From an uncultured Butyricicoccus sp. (lineage in GTDB: Bacteria > Bacillota > Clostridia > Oscillospirales > Butyricicoccaceae), in NCBI RefSeq assembly GCF_944381005.1, contig NZ_CALWJM010000001.1, forward strand, positions 62,001 through 126,000: DNA of 64,000 nucleotides. Reading direction: 5' to 3'. Within the stretch, counting starts at the first letter, position 1; each line of letters opens with the position of its first letter. Made by a program: the position numbers and the translations under genes. The notes below the pieces were generated by a model that did not search any database, was not told the origin of the DNA, and was given only the letters and a program-made list of their open reading frames with translations. Positions 25,697 to 34,695 of this stretch are shown here, piece after piece.

Positions 25697-27869
25697 ATAC
25701 ATAGGAAAGCTGCTCGATAACCGTTACGAGATGTTGGAAATCCTTGGTGTCGGCGGCATGGCGGTGGTATATAAGGCGCGTGACCGGGTTTTGGATCGCT
25801 TTGTAGCCATCAAGATTATGAAGGACGAGTTTACGAATGATGAAGAATTTCGTAGACGATTCCGAAATGAATCCCAAGCGGTTGCAAAGCTGTCGCATAA
25901 CAATATTGTCTCTATTTTTGATGTCTCCCCACCGAACAGCCCCATACAATATATCGTCATGGAGCTGATTGAAGGTATTACGCTGAAAAATTATTTGCAG
26001 CGCAAAGGCAGTTTGTCTTGGCAGGAAACCCTGTTTTTTGCCCAGCAAATCTCCAAAGCCTTATCCCACGCGCACAGCCGCGGTATTATCCACCAAGACA
26101 TCAAGCCACATAACATCATCCTTGTGCGCGACGGAACAGTAAAAGTTACCGACTTTGGTATCGCACGATTTGAAAAAAATCAGGAAACGCGAGTCATTCA
26201 GGAGGCTATCGGTTCGGTACACTATATTTCACCCGAACAGGCAAAAAGTTCCCGCATTGACCACCGTGCAGACCTGTATTCGCTCGGTGTTGTTATGTAT
26301 GAGATGCTGACCGGGCGTGTGCCTTACGATGGCGATACTCCAATTTCGATTGTCATGCAGCATATCAATGCGGAAGCACCGTTGCCCAGCAAATTGGTTC
26401 CCGGTATTCCTCCCGGAATGGATGATATTGTCATGCACGCGATGTGCCCCAATCTGGCTGACCGCTATGCTTCGGCAGATGACATTTACAATGATTTGGA
26501 GCGCCTGAAAAACAATCCCAATATGCGCTTTGCAGGCGCAGCCGCTGCTACAATGGGCGGTCGCGCTGCAACCGATGAAACGGTTGCTTTACCGCGTATG
26601 AATCGCGTTCAGCAGAATGCTCCACCGCAGAGTCGCTCTTTTGATAGCCCACAACGTCAAGACCAAGTCTATCGCCCCGCGCAGACTCCAGCATCTGTCC
26701 GTTCGTCGTCACACGAACGCTATGAAGAGGACGATGACGATTATCCTTCTCGTTCTTCTCGCAAAAAAAAGAAGCGCTCTTTGAGCGATTCGCCCGCAGC
26801 AATGGCTGGCGTAGCAGTCGCCGTATTTGCACTGATTGCGGTTGGCGTTGCTTTCTTTATGATGAGTGCAGGCAGCTTGTTCTCCTCCTCAAAAATCGAA
26901 GTTCCAAACCTGATTGGAATACAGTTAACAGACGCAGTGGAACAATACAAAGACAACTTTACCATTATCGAAGGCAGCCATCGCGCAGATGAGCACGCCG
27001 AGGACGGCGAAATTCTTGACCAAGACCCAGCCGCTACGAGTAAAGTAGCCAAAAAGAGCACCATCACAGTTGTTATCTGTAAAAATGAGGATGACACACA
27101 AGAAGATGATGATATTATCAAATTGGATGAAAGCATCATTGGCGGCATTATTGGCGAAAACTATGAGTCAGTTGAAAACAAACTAAGTGGATTAGGTCTA
27201 AAGGTAGATATCACACGTCAGAAAGATGCAACCGTTGAAAAAGATAACGTCATTAAAATCAGTCCTCCGATTGGCGAAGAAGTCAAAAAGGGTGATTCGG
27301 TAACGTTGTATGTCAGTGACGGCCCGGAAGAAGTGGAGATTCCCAATGTTGTCGGTAATACCGTAGAACAAGCAAAAGCTACACTTTCCGCGCTTAACTT
27401 AACGGTCAATACCAACGAAGAATACAATGATGCCCCTGCGGGTCAGGTATTTAAACAAGTTCCAGATTCTGGCACGAAAACTCAACCCAACACTGCTGTC
27501 ACCTTATATGTATCCAAAGGCCCAGAAAATAAACCTGAAGAAAAGCCAAGCACCGACCCGGAGCAGCAACAGCCACCACAAAACACCGGTGACCCCGAAC
27601 AAAGCGGTAGTAGTGGTGACCCCGAACAGAGTGGTGTTGAGGATACGCCTGAAGCAGAAGGCTCCTATCAGATTGTTATCCCCATCAATGCTCAAAATCA
27701 GGTTACGTTGTCGGTGCATCTGAGCGATGGAACAGAATTACACTCCGGCGCATATGACCCGGCAAATGGTGCCTTTACCGCTACGGTACATGGCCCAGTT
27801 GGTAAATCTGATACCGTGAGCTATTATATCAACGGTACAGCAGGCACGATGACGTTTGTATATCAGTAA
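25689..27869 (+). CDS. prkC: PASTA-domain Ser/Thr protein kinase
   Basis: 726-residue membrane kinase that senses muropeptides or lipid II. The kinase domain (about 10-270) has the GVGGMAVVYKA loop, K42, H135-Q136-D137 (HQD in place of the common HRD), DFG at 155-157 and SVHYISPEQAK. A proline/serine/basic juxtamembrane part is followed by one helix (near residue 380), three PASTA repeats, an acidic Pro/Glu/Gln linker with two GDPEQSG copies, and a C-terminal beta-rich domain of about 75 residues not seen in B. subtilis PrkC. PrkC also triggers spore germination in Bacillus. Confidence 0.94.
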   Translation: MDKYIGKLLDNRYEMLEILGVGGMAVVYKARDRVLDRFVAIKIMKDEFTNDEEFRRRFRNESQAVAKLSHNNIVSIFDVSPPNSPIQYIVMELIEGITLKNYLQRKGSLSWQETLFFAQQISKALSHAHSRGIIHQDIKPHNIILVRDGTVKVTDFGIARFEKNQETRVIQEAIGSVHYISPEQAKSSRIDHRADLYSLGVVMYEMLTGRVPYDGDTPISIVMQHINAEAPLPSKLVPGIPPGMDDIVMHAMCPNLADRYASADDIYNDLERLKNNPNMRFAGAAAATMGGRAATDETVALPRMNRVQQNAPPQSRSFDSPQRQDQVYRPAQTPASVRSSSHERYEEDDDDYPSRSSRKKKKRSLSDSPAAMAGVAVAVFALIAVGVAFFMMSAGSLFSSSKIEVPNLIGIQLTDAVEQYKDNFTIIEGSHRADEHAEDGEILDQDPAATSKVAKKSTITVVICKNEDDTQEDDDIIKLDESIIGGIIGENYESVENKLSGLGLKVDITRQKDATVEKDNVIKISPPIGEEVKKGDSVTLYVSDGPEEVEIPNVVGNTVEQAKATLSALNLTVNTNEEYNDAPAGQVFKQVPDSGTKTQPNTAVTLYVSKGPENKPEEKPSTDPEQQQPPQNTGDPEQSGSSGDPEQSGVEDTPEAEGSYQIVIPINAQNQVTLSVHLSDGTELHSGAYDPANGAFTATVHGPVGKSDTVSYYINGTAGTMTFVYQ

Positions 27870-27873
27870 GCCT

Positions 27874-28770
27874 ATGTATATGAATGGACGTATTTTAAAG
27901 GGTATCGGCGGTTTTTATTATGTCGATACGCCACAAGGCACCATCGAATGTAAAGCGCGCGGCAAATTCCGCAAAACCATTGGCAAGCCTATTGTTGGTG
28001 ATTTGGTTGAATTAGAGGTTCAATCGGATGGAACTGGCTATTTATTGGAAATTCAATCCCGCAAAAATAGCTTGATTCGCCCAGCTGTCGCAAATCTTGA
28101 TTTGGTCGTAGTTGTTGCTACCGAGGCACCTCCAAAAACCGAACCGTTTTTGATTGACAAAGTCATTGCTATCGCAGAAAATAAGGGCATTGAGCCTTGC
28201 GTGGTTCTGAATAAAAGCGATTTGGCATCCAATGATTCTCTTTATGAGATTTATCAGCAAGTTGGTATCCCGGTTTTTCGCATCAGTGCGAAAACCGGGA
28301 CAGGCGTAGAGGAATTGCGCACATACCTAAACGGAAAAGCCGCCGCATTCGCTGGAAATTCCGGTGTAGGAAAATCCAGTCTGCTTAACTGCCTGATTCC
28401 CGATTTCGGTGCCGAAACTGGTTTAATCTCTGACCGCATTGGTCGTGGTAAACATACCACCCGACATGTGGAGCTGGTTCCTTATGCAGGTGGATATATT
28501 GCGGATACACCAGGATTTTCTTCTTTTGATACCGAACAAATGGATTTGGTGTTACGCGAAGATTTGCAATATGCGTTTCGGGAGTTTGAACCTTACCTCA
28601 TGCAATGTCAATTCACTGGATGTGCGCATGTCAAAGAAAAAGGCTGTGCAGTTCTTGCCGCGGTCGAGGCCGGAAAAATTTCTCGGTCACGCCACGACAG
28701 CTATGTAAAACTCTATGAAAGCGTAAAGGACTTGAAAGAATGGAAACTTGGCAGGGAAGGGAAGCGCTGA
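27874..28770 (+). CDS. rsgA: ribosome small subunit GTPase RsgA
   Basis: 298-residue circularly permuted GTPase that helps 30S maturation. An N-terminal OB fold leads to G4 VVLNKSDL, then G5-like ISAKTGTG, the P-loop FAGNSGVGKSSLLN (G1) and IADTPGFSSFD (G3), and ends with a zinc finger CQFTGCAHVKEKGCAV. The start is the ATG at 27874, 2 bases after the prkC stop; ATG 27880 is an alternative. No clear ribosome site is visible, so coupling to prkC is likely. It overlaps thiN by 31 bases. Confidence 0.94.
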   Translation: MYMNGRILKGIGGFYYVDTPQGTIECKARGKFRKTIGKPIVGDLVELEVQSDGTGYLLEIQSRKNSLIRPAVANLDLVVVVATEAPPKTEPFLIDKVIAIAENKGIEPCVVLNKSDLASNDSLYEIYQQVGIPVFRISAKTGTGVEELRTYLNGKAAAFAGNSGVGKSSLLNCLIPDFGAETGLISDRIGRGKHTTRHVELVPYAGGYIADTPGFSSFDTEQMDLVLREDLQYAFREFEPYLMQCQFTGCAHVKEKGCAVLAAVEAGKISRSRHDSYVKLYESVKDLKEWKLGREGKR

Positions 28771-29387
28771 TTTTATCGGGCGGCCCGGACAAAGATGTAA
28801 CATACATCACACGGTTTCTCGCACAGCATCCGCAAATAAAAATTGTGTGTGCCGATTCCGGGACACGGCATCTGTCAGAAATTGGCCGGCAAGCTGACCT
28901 TATTGTTGGCGATTTCGATTCCAGTCAATATCCCAACATGAACTGTGAAGTCATTGCCCTTGTGCCAGAAAAGGATGATACGGACACCATGCACGCACTT
29001 CAGGTCGTGATTGACCGAGGGTGTACCAAAGTTTGGATTGCTTGTGCAACCGGTGGACGGCTTGACCATCTCTTGTCCAACTTATCTTTGTGTGAATATG
29101 CACATGAGCGCGGCTGCATGTGCCGCATTTTGGATATGCAAAATGAGCTTTGCCTGATAGCACAGCAATCTGTGTCGATTGCTAAAGATAACGCCTATCC
29201 GTATTTTTCCCTAATTCCGTTGGATGAACAAATTTCAGGATTGACAATTACTGGGGCAAAATATCCCCTGACAAATGCTATCGTGAAACGCAGTCAAATG
29301 TATACGGTTTCCAATGAAGTGACCGCACAACAGGCTGTCATTACTTTGCAATCTGGAAAAGCATTTCTGATTCGTTCTCACGACTGA
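28740..29387 (+). CDS. thiN: thiamine diphosphokinase
   Basis: 215-residue ThiN (YloS-type), which converts thiamine plus ATP to thiamine diphosphate. It shows ALILSGGPDKD, CADSGTRHL, IVGDFDSS, EKDDTDTMHAL and GGRLDHLLSNLSL, all ATP and thiamine-site motifs. It starts inside rsgA and ends the long yicC-thiN run. In B. subtilis the order prpC-prkC-rsgA-rpe-thiN-spoVM is used. rpe is missing here, and spoVM is found 24 kb further right. Confidence 0.93.
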   Translation: METWQGREALILSGGPDKDVTYITRFLAQHPQIKIVCADSGTRHLSEIGRQADLIVGDFDSSQYPNMNCEVIALVPEKDDTDTMHALQVVIDRGCTKVWIACATGGRLDHLLSNLSLCEYAHERGCMCRILDMQNELCLIAQQSVSIAKDNAYPYFSLIPLDEQISGLTITGAKYPLTNAIVKRSQMYTVSNEVTAQQAVITLQSGKAFLIRSHD

Positions 29388-29406
29388 TTTGCACCAATTT
29401 GTTACA

Positions 29407-29443
29407 ATCGCTTGGATTCTCCTGCAATCCAAGCGATTTTTTT
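29407..29443 (+). terminator. intrinsic terminator after thiN
   Basis: ATCGCTTGGATT - CTCCTGC - AATCCAAGCGAT is a perfect 12-base-pair stem followed by seven T. It closes the long housekeeping operon. Confidence 0.9.
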
Positions 29444-29477
29444 GTTTTGTCTGCCGTGCAGCTTTTTCTCTCTTATC

Positions 29478-29506
29478 TTGCAAAAAAACACCAGTTGCCG
29501 TATAAT
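29478..29506 (+). promoter_or_regulatory. sigma-A promoter of the aminotransferase gene
   Basis: TTGCAA (29478-29483), a 17-base gap, TATAAT (29501-29506), 29 bases before the ATG. Confidence 0.75.
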
Positions 29507-29535
29507 AGAATCAGTAATTCAAGGGGGTCTATCAC

Positions 29536-30741
29536 ATGCTGCAAGTTTTAAAACCCATTTCCAAAATTGCATCCCATGTACAAGCTTCAACTACACTCGC
29601 GATTGATTCGATGTTTAAAGACATGAAAGCAAACGGCATTGATGTTGTCGGATTCGGCGCCGGTGAGCCTGATTTTCCCACACCGGAGCACATCAAACAA
29701 GCCGGTATTATGGCGATTGAAACCAATAAAACCAAATATACACCCGCTTCTGGTCTGCTTGACCTCAAAAAAGCAGCTTGTTATCGCCTGCGCGAAGATA
29801 ATAACCTGATTTATCGCCCTGACCAGATTGTAGTCGCTTCGGGTGCAAAACATGCAATTTTTATTGCGCTGATGGTCTTATGTGACCCCGGCGATGAAGT
29901 CGTTATTGCTGCACCTTACTGGGTTTCTTACAGCGAGATGGTACAGCAAGCTGGTGCCATTCCAGTTATTGTTGCAGCAGGAGAGGAGCAGCACTTTAAA
30001 ATCACTGCCGAGCAGCTTGACCAAGCAATCACGCCAAAGACCAAGGCGTTTATGCTCAATTCTCCCTCCAATCCGACCGGCATGGTATATACCAAGGAAG
30101 AACTGGAAGCCATTGCAGCGGTATGTATTAAACACAATATTTATGTGATTGCAGACGATATTTACAGCAATCTGGTCTATGATGATTTGGAGTATCATTC
30201 TATCGCTTCGTTGAACGAAGAAATCAAGCGCCGCTGCATTGTTATCAATGGCGTGTCCAAATCGTATGCAATGACCGGCTGGCGCATTGGTTATGCGGCT
30301 GCCGCGCCCGAAATTGCGCGTGCCATGAGCAACTATGTCAGTCATTCCACTTCGGCACCCAGCACAATCTCTCAATATGCCGCTATCGAAGCACTCAACG
30401 GCCCACAGGAAGATATTGAGGAAATGCGCAAGGCTTTTCAAGCGCGTCGTGACCATCTGGTAGAGCGCATGAATCAGATTGAAGGGGTATCCTGCATTAA
30501 GCCGCAAGGTGCATTCTATGTTATGATGAACATGGAATCTTTCATCGGCAAGGAAATGTATGGGCAGCTCATTGTAGATGACAATGACTTTGCAAAGCTC
30601 TTCCTCGAAAAAGGTCTGGTTGCAACCGTGCCGTGTTCTGCATTCGCTGCGCCCGGCTTCATCCGCTGGAGCTACGCAACCTCTATGCAAGAAATCGATA
30701 AGGGCATTGACCGACTGGAAAACTTTATTAAAAACGCCTAA
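29536..30741 (+). CDS. class I PLP aminotransferase (aspartate aminotransferase type)
   Basis: 401-residue fold-type I aminotransferase of the AspB/AspC group. It has VVGFGAGEPDFPTPEHI (substrate-site start), KTKYTPASGLLDLKKA, the NSPSNPTGMVY motif, DDIYSNLVYD, the SKSYAMTGWRIGY Schiff-base lysine segment and FIRWSYA with the arginine that binds the alpha-carboxylate. Most likely it interconverts aspartate and 2-oxoglutarate; other amino-acid substrates are possible. It has its own promoter and sits as a single-gene unit. Confidence 0.88.
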   Translation: MLQVLKPISKIASHVQASTTLAIDSMFKDMKANGIDVVGFGAGEPDFPTPEHIKQAGIMAIETNKTKYTPASGLLDLKKAACYRLREDNNLIYRPDQIVVASGAKHAIFIALMVLCDPGDEVVIAAPYWVSYSEMVQQAGAIPVIVAAGEEQHFKITAEQLDQAITPKTKAFMLNSPSNPTGMVYTKEELEAIAAVCIKHNIYVIADDIYSNLVYDDLEYHSIASLNEEIKRRCIVINGVSKSYAMTGWRIGYAAAAPEIARAMSNYVSHSTSAPSTISQYAAIEALNGPQEDIEEMRKAFQARRDHLVERMNQIEGVSCIKPQGAFYVMMNMESFIGKEMYGQLIVDDNDFAKLFLEKGLVATVPCSAFAAPGFIRWSYATSMQEIDKGIDRLENFIKNA

Positions 30742-30766
30742 AATCTGATGGTAATGGCATTTTTTC

Positions 30767-30795
30767 TTGCAGATACTGGGGAAAACTGCTAAAAT
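30767..30795 (+). promoter_or_regulatory. sigma-A promoter of purB
   Basis: TTGCAG (30767-30772), a 17-base gap, TAAAAT (30790-30795). The predicted start near 30802 falls inside the terminator stem that follows. Confidence 0.6.
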
Positions 30796-30797
30796 AT

Positions 30798-30825
30798 AGA
30801 CGGACGTTTCTCGTCCGTCTTTTTT
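30798..30825 (+). terminator. intrinsic terminator of the aminotransferase unit
   Basis: AGACGGACG - TTTCT - CGTCCGTCT, 9 base pairs then TTTTT. It ends upstream transcripts. RNA begun at the purB promoter should lack the left arm and so escape. Confidence 0.85.
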
Positions 30826-30866
30826 GTTCTTACGACCTATTTTTGAATGCGAAAGGATGTCTAACT

Positions 30867-32297
30867 TTGAGCGCTGTTTATGAAAGTCCGTTCTCGGCAC
30901 GTTATGCTTCCAAGGAAATGTTGTACGTTTTCTCTCCTGACATGAAGTTTTCCACTTGGCGCCGCCTGTGGATTTCGCTTGCCAAGGCTGAAAAAGCTCT
31001 GGGCCTGAATATCACACAGGAACAGATTGATGAAATGGAAGCCAACAAGGATAACATTGATTACGAGGTCGCACGCGCACGGGAAAAGGAAGTCCGTCAC
31101 GATGTCATGAGCCATGTATATGCTTTTGGTAAAGTTGCACCCAAGGCAGCAGGTATCATTCATTTGGGTGCAACCAGCGCTTATGTTGGCGATAACACCG
31201 ATATCATTCAGTTACGCGAAGGTTTGCTGCTGGTACGCAAAAAGTTAGTTGCTGTGCTGGAAAAACTGTCCGAATTTGCCGATACGCACAAGGCACAGCC
31301 CACTCTCGGCTTCACCCATTTCCAGCCTGCACAGCTGACCACCGTTGGTAAACGTGCAACCTTATGGATGAATGAACTGTTAATGGACTTGGATGAAGTC
31401 AATTACCGCATTGAAAATTTGCGTATGCTTGGTTCCAAAGGCACAACGGGTACGCAAGCATCCTTTATGGAACTGTTTGACGGCGATGATGACAAAATCA
31501 AGCGCATGGAACAGATGATTGCAGATGATTTCGGCTTTTCTGGTGTCGTTCCGGTGTCCGGTCAGACCTATTCGCGCAAGATTGATGCGCAGGTATTGGC
31601 AACGCTGTCCGGTATCGCACAATCGGCTGGTAAATTTGCAACCGACTTGCGCCTGCTCCAGCACCTCAAAGAAATCGAAGAGCCGTTTGAAGCACATCAA
31701 ATCGGTTCGTCTGCCATGCCGTACAAGCGCAATCCTATGCGCTCTGAACGTATCTGTGCATTGGCGCGCTATGTCATCTGCGACAGTCTGAATCCTGCAT
31801 TCACTTCGTACAACCAGTGGTTTGAACGCACGCTGGACGATTCGGCAAACAAACGCATTTCCATCCCCGAAGGCTTCCTCGCCGTAGATGCCATCTTGAA
31901 TATTATGATTAACGTCGTTTCTGGTCTTGTGGTATACCCCAAGGTCATCCATCAGCATGTGATGAATGAACTGCCGTTTATGGCAACCGAAAATATTATG
32001 ATGAGTGCAGTTAAGCGCGGCGGCAACCGTCAGGAACTGCACGAACAGATTCGCACCCATTCGATGGCTGCTGGCAAGCGCATCAAGGAGGAAGGTCTGG
32101 AAAATGACCTGATTGACCGTATTGCCGCCGACCCCATGTTTGGCTTGACCCGTGAAGAAATCATGGCAGAACTTGACCCCGCACGTTATATCGGTCGCTG
32201 CCCGGCTCAGGTCGATGACTTCCTGAAAAACGAGGTTCAGCCCCGCATCCAGCCCTATCTGGCAGATGCCGACATCACGGTTGAAATCAACCTGTAA
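30867..32297 (+). CDS. purB: adenylosuccinate lyase
   Basis: 476-residue fumarase-superfamily enzyme of purine synthesis. It splits SAICAR to AICAR plus fumarate and adenylosuccinate to AMP plus fumarate. Seen are YESPFSARYASKEM, the GIIHLGATSAYVGDNTD motif, TLGFTHFQPAQLTTVGKRA (catalytic His) and the signature GSSAMPYKRNPMRSERI with the flexible catalytic loop. The start is set at the TTG at 30867 behind AAAGGATG; an upstream in-frame TTG at 30843 lacks a ribosome site. No other pur genes are near. Confidence 0.93.
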   Translation: MSAVYESPFSARYASKEMLYVFSPDMKFSTWRRLWISLAKAEKALGLNITQEQIDEMEANKDNIDYEVARAREKEVRHDVMSHVYAFGKVAPKAAGIIHLGATSAYVGDNTDIIQLREGLLLVRKKLVAVLEKLSEFADTHKAQPTLGFTHFQPAQLTTVGKRATLWMNELLMDLDEVNYRIENLRMLGSKGTTGTQASFMELFDGDDDKIKRMEQMIADDFGFSGVVPVSGQTYSRKIDAQVLATLSGIAQSAGKFATDLRLLQHLKEIEEPFEAHQIGSSAMPYKRNPMRSERICALARYVICDSLNPAFTSYNQWFERTLDDSANKRISIPEGFLAVDAILNIMINVVSGLVVYPKVIHQHVMNELPFMATENIMMSAVKRGGNRQELHEQIRTHSMAAGKRIKEEGLENDLIDRIAADPMFGLTREEIMAELDPARYIGRCPAQVDDFLKNEVQPRIQPYLADADITVEINL

Positions 32298-32306
32298 ACT
32301 CCATAT

Positions 32307-32335
32307 TTGACAATCCCGATGGAGAGGGCTATAAT
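32307..32335 (+). promoter_or_regulatory. consensus sigma-A promoter of secDF
   Basis: TTGACA (32307-32312), a 17-base gap, TATAAT (32330-32335): a perfect match to consensus, 36 bases ahead of the secD start. Confidence 0.85.
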
Positions 32336-32371
32336 ACACGTTATGTGTATCAATTTTAGGAGGTTAAAAAC

Positions 32372-33706
32372 GTGAAGAAGAGTATTATCTCCTTCCTTGC
32401 TGTCATTTTGGTCATCGGTTTTATGGCTGTGGCGGCAATCAAGGGATTGACCATCCCTGGCGGCTTCGTGACCCCGGTGAATATGTCTGCCGAAGATGCC
32501 GCAAATGCTACGGTCATTATCCCCAGTATCCACGATGCGACCAATGGCATTCGTCGCGGTCTAGATTTGGTGGGTGGTTCTTCCATTACATTCGAAGCGA
32601 TTTTGCCAGAAGGTTATGATGAGAACAACCTGTCCAATGACATGGTAACGGCGCAAACCCTGCTGCGCAGCCGATTGACTGCAGAAGGTTACACCGAAGC
32701 AAATGTTTCTATTCAGGGTGACAAGCGTTTGCTGGTCGAAATCCCCAACATCAAAAACCCAGAAGATGCCGTTCAAATGTTAGGCGCTACTGCTAAACTT
32801 TCCTTTGTGGATATGACCGGAAAAGAATGGCTGACTGGCTCGGACATCAAAAAAGCAACTGCGGTTTACGGAAAGCCGTCTGCTTCTTCGGTTGTAGATG
32901 AATGGTATGTTGCACTGGAATTCAATTCCGATGCAACCCAGAAATTCTATGAGGCAACTACAGCCATTTCTCAAATGGACGCTGCTTCTGGTCAGAATCT
33001 GCTCGCAATTGTACTGGATGACGAAATCGTATCGGCTCCAGCCGTTAGCGCTCCCATTAACAGCTCTACTTGCTCCATTAACGGTAATTTTACCGAAGAT
33101 TCTGCGCGTGAGCTGGCAAACCTCATCAACGTCGGACAGCTTCCGTTCTCTCTCCAACAGGTAGAACTGCGCTCGGTTGGCCCGCAGCTTGGTGCCGAAG
33201 CACTAAAAACCAGCGTCTATGCAGCTGTTATCGGTATTGCGCTGGTGTGCATCTTTATGATTATCGTTTACCGTCTGCCAGGCTTCATCGCCTGCATCGC
33301 ATTGGCGTTCTACTGCACATTGGAGCTTATCGTATTGGGCCTTTTGCATGTCAATCTGTCCCTTCCGGGTATCGCTGGTATTATTCTGTCAATTGGTATG
33401 GCGGTTGATGCCAATGTTATTATCTTCGAGCGTGTCAAGGAAGAATTACGCGCTGGAAAAACCGTGAAATCTGCGATTGACTCGGGTTTTAAACGCGCAT
33501 TTACTGCTATTTTTGACTCGAATGTAACCACCCTGATTGCGGCCGGTGTGCTGTATTTCCTGGGAACTGGTACGATTGTCGGTTTTGCAACCACGCTCGG
33601 TCTTGGTGTCATTTTGTCCATGTTTACCGCACTGACTTTGACCCATTTCCTGCTGAATCGTATGGTTGATTTCAAAATCCGCAGTCCTAAGGTCTATGGT
33701 GCATAA
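32372..33706 (+). CDS. secD: protein translocase subunit SecD
   Basis: 444-residue SecD, which with SecF uses the proton gradient to help pull proteins through SecYEG. It has an N-terminal helix, then a large outside domain starting RRGLDLVGGSSITFEA. The C-terminal five helices carry GPQLGAEALKTSVYAAVIGIALVCIFMI and LSIGMAVDANVIIFERVKEEL. The GTG start at 32372 sits 8 bases after AGGAGG (32358-32363). In many Firmicutes SecDF is fused; here the two are separate but adjacent. Confidence 0.94.
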   Translation: MKKSIISFLAVILVIGFMAVAAIKGLTIPGGFVTPVNMSAEDAANATVIIPSIHDATNGIRRGLDLVGGSSITFEAILPEGYDENNLSNDMVTAQTLLRSRLTAEGYTEANVSIQGDKRLLVEIPNIKNPEDAVQMLGATAKLSFVDMTGKEWLTGSDIKKATAVYGKPSASSVVDEWYVALEFNSDATQKFYEATTAISQMDAASGQNLLAIVLDDEIVSAPAVSAPINSSTCSINGNFTEDSARELANLINVGQLPFSLQQVELRSVGPQLGAEALKTSVYAAVIGIALVCIFMIIVYRLPGFIACIALAFYCTLELIVLGLLHVNLSLPGIAGIILSIGMAVDANVIIFERVKEELRAGKTVKSAIDSGFKRAFTAIFDSNVTTLIAAGVLYFLGTGTIVGFATTLGLGVILSMFTALTLTHFLLNRMVDFKIRSPKVYGA

Positions 33707-33723
33707 GAAGGGAGGGGTCTGAA

Positions 33724-34635
33724 ATGAAGAATCATTTTTCTATTGTCAAACATTTTAAAATTTTTGCCATCATTTCCGTCCTGCTGTGCATCACTGGCCT
33801 TGTCAGCTTGCTGGCGCTACCGTTCGGTGTCAATCTGTATAACTTTGATATCGACTTTGCCGGCGGCACGCAAATGGAATTCCGTATGGAAAATACCGAG
33901 TTAAATGCAGCTGTATTGGATGAAATCCAAGCGCTTGTCAAGGAAAAAACCGGCGTCGAACCCAATGCACCTCAGATTACTGGCGATGAAAACAATGAAG
34001 TTATCATCCGTTCTACCAGTCTGACCACTGAACAGCGTGCAACTGTCATTTCGGCGATGCAAGAAAAATATGGTCTTTCGGATGATGACCTGATTTCAAA
34101 TGAGGACGTAGGCAAAACGGTTGGAGATGACCTCAAAAAAGCGGCATTTTTGTCAGCAATTGTTGCAGTCATCCTGATGCTTATTTATATTTCCTTCCGA
34201 TTTGAGTTTACTTCCGGTTTGGCTGCTGTTATCTGTCTGGTTCATGACTTGCTGGTTATGCTGTCTGTCTATGTTATTTTTCAGCTGCCGTTCAACCAGA
34301 ATTTCATCGCCTGCGCACTGACCATTCTCGGTTACTCCATCAATGCGTCTATCATCGTGTTTGACCGTATCCGTGAAAATCTGCGCACCGCACGCAAGGA
34401 AAGCTTTGAGTCCATTGCCGACCGCTCGATTTGGCAGACGATGGGGCGTACCATTAATACCACGTTAACCACGCTGTTTACCATCGGTATGGTGTTTATT
34501 CTGGGCGTTCCTTCACTGCGTAACTTTACCTTGCCGTTGCTAATCGGTATTGTGTCGGGCGCATATTCGTCTATTTTTCTGTCCAGTTCGCTTTGGGCAT
34601 TCTTCCGGAAGCGTTTCAGAAAGCATCGTATATAA
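33724..34635 (+). CDS. secF: protein translocase subunit SecF
   Basis: 303-residue SecF partner of SecD. It has an N-terminal helix (about 10-32), the DFAGGTQMEFR motif (about 44-55), a short outside domain, and five C-terminal helices with LGYSINASIIVFDRIRENLR. GGGAGG stands ahead of the ATG. It ends with a basic tail, FRKRFRKHRI, and is followed by a terminator. Confidence 0.94.
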   Translation: MKNHFSIVKHFKIFAIISVLLCITGLVSLLALPFGVNLYNFDIDFAGGTQMEFRMENTELNAAVLDEIQALVKEKTGVEPNAPQITGDENNEVIIRSTSLTTEQRATVISAMQEKYGLSDDDLISNEDVGKTVGDDLKKAAFLSAIVAVILMLIYISFRFEFTSGLAAVICLVHDLLVMLSVYVIFQLPFNQNFIACALTILGYSINASIIVFDRIRENLRTARKESFESIADRSIWQTMGRTINTTLTTLFTIGMVFILGVPSLRNFTLPLLIGIVSGAYSSIFLSSSLWAFFRKRFRKHRI

Positions 34636-34643
34636 AAGATTTG

Positions 34644-34675
34644 AAGGATGCCCAATCGGGTATCCTTCTTTTATT
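34644..34675 (+). terminator. intrinsic terminator after secF
   Basis: AAGGATGCCC - AATC - GGGTATCCTT (one G-T pair) followed by CTTTTATTT. The next gene begins 21 bases further on, so read-through or an unseen promoter must serve it. Confidence 0.8.
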
Positions 34676-34695
34676 TGTCGAAAGGAGGCCGTTCC

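Noticed and set aside
27580..27640. Short repeated GACCCCGAACA units that might look like a direct-repeat array
   Set aside because: Two copies within prkC that encode GDPEQSG in the linker; no spacers or further copies, so not a CRISPR.
29878..30900. Open frame of 340 codons on the minus strand
   Set aside because: Antisense to the aminotransferase and crossing its terminator and the purB promoter; no coding features.
31380..32339. Open frame of 319 codons on the minus strand
   Set aside because: Antisense shadow of purB, which is clearly the real gene.
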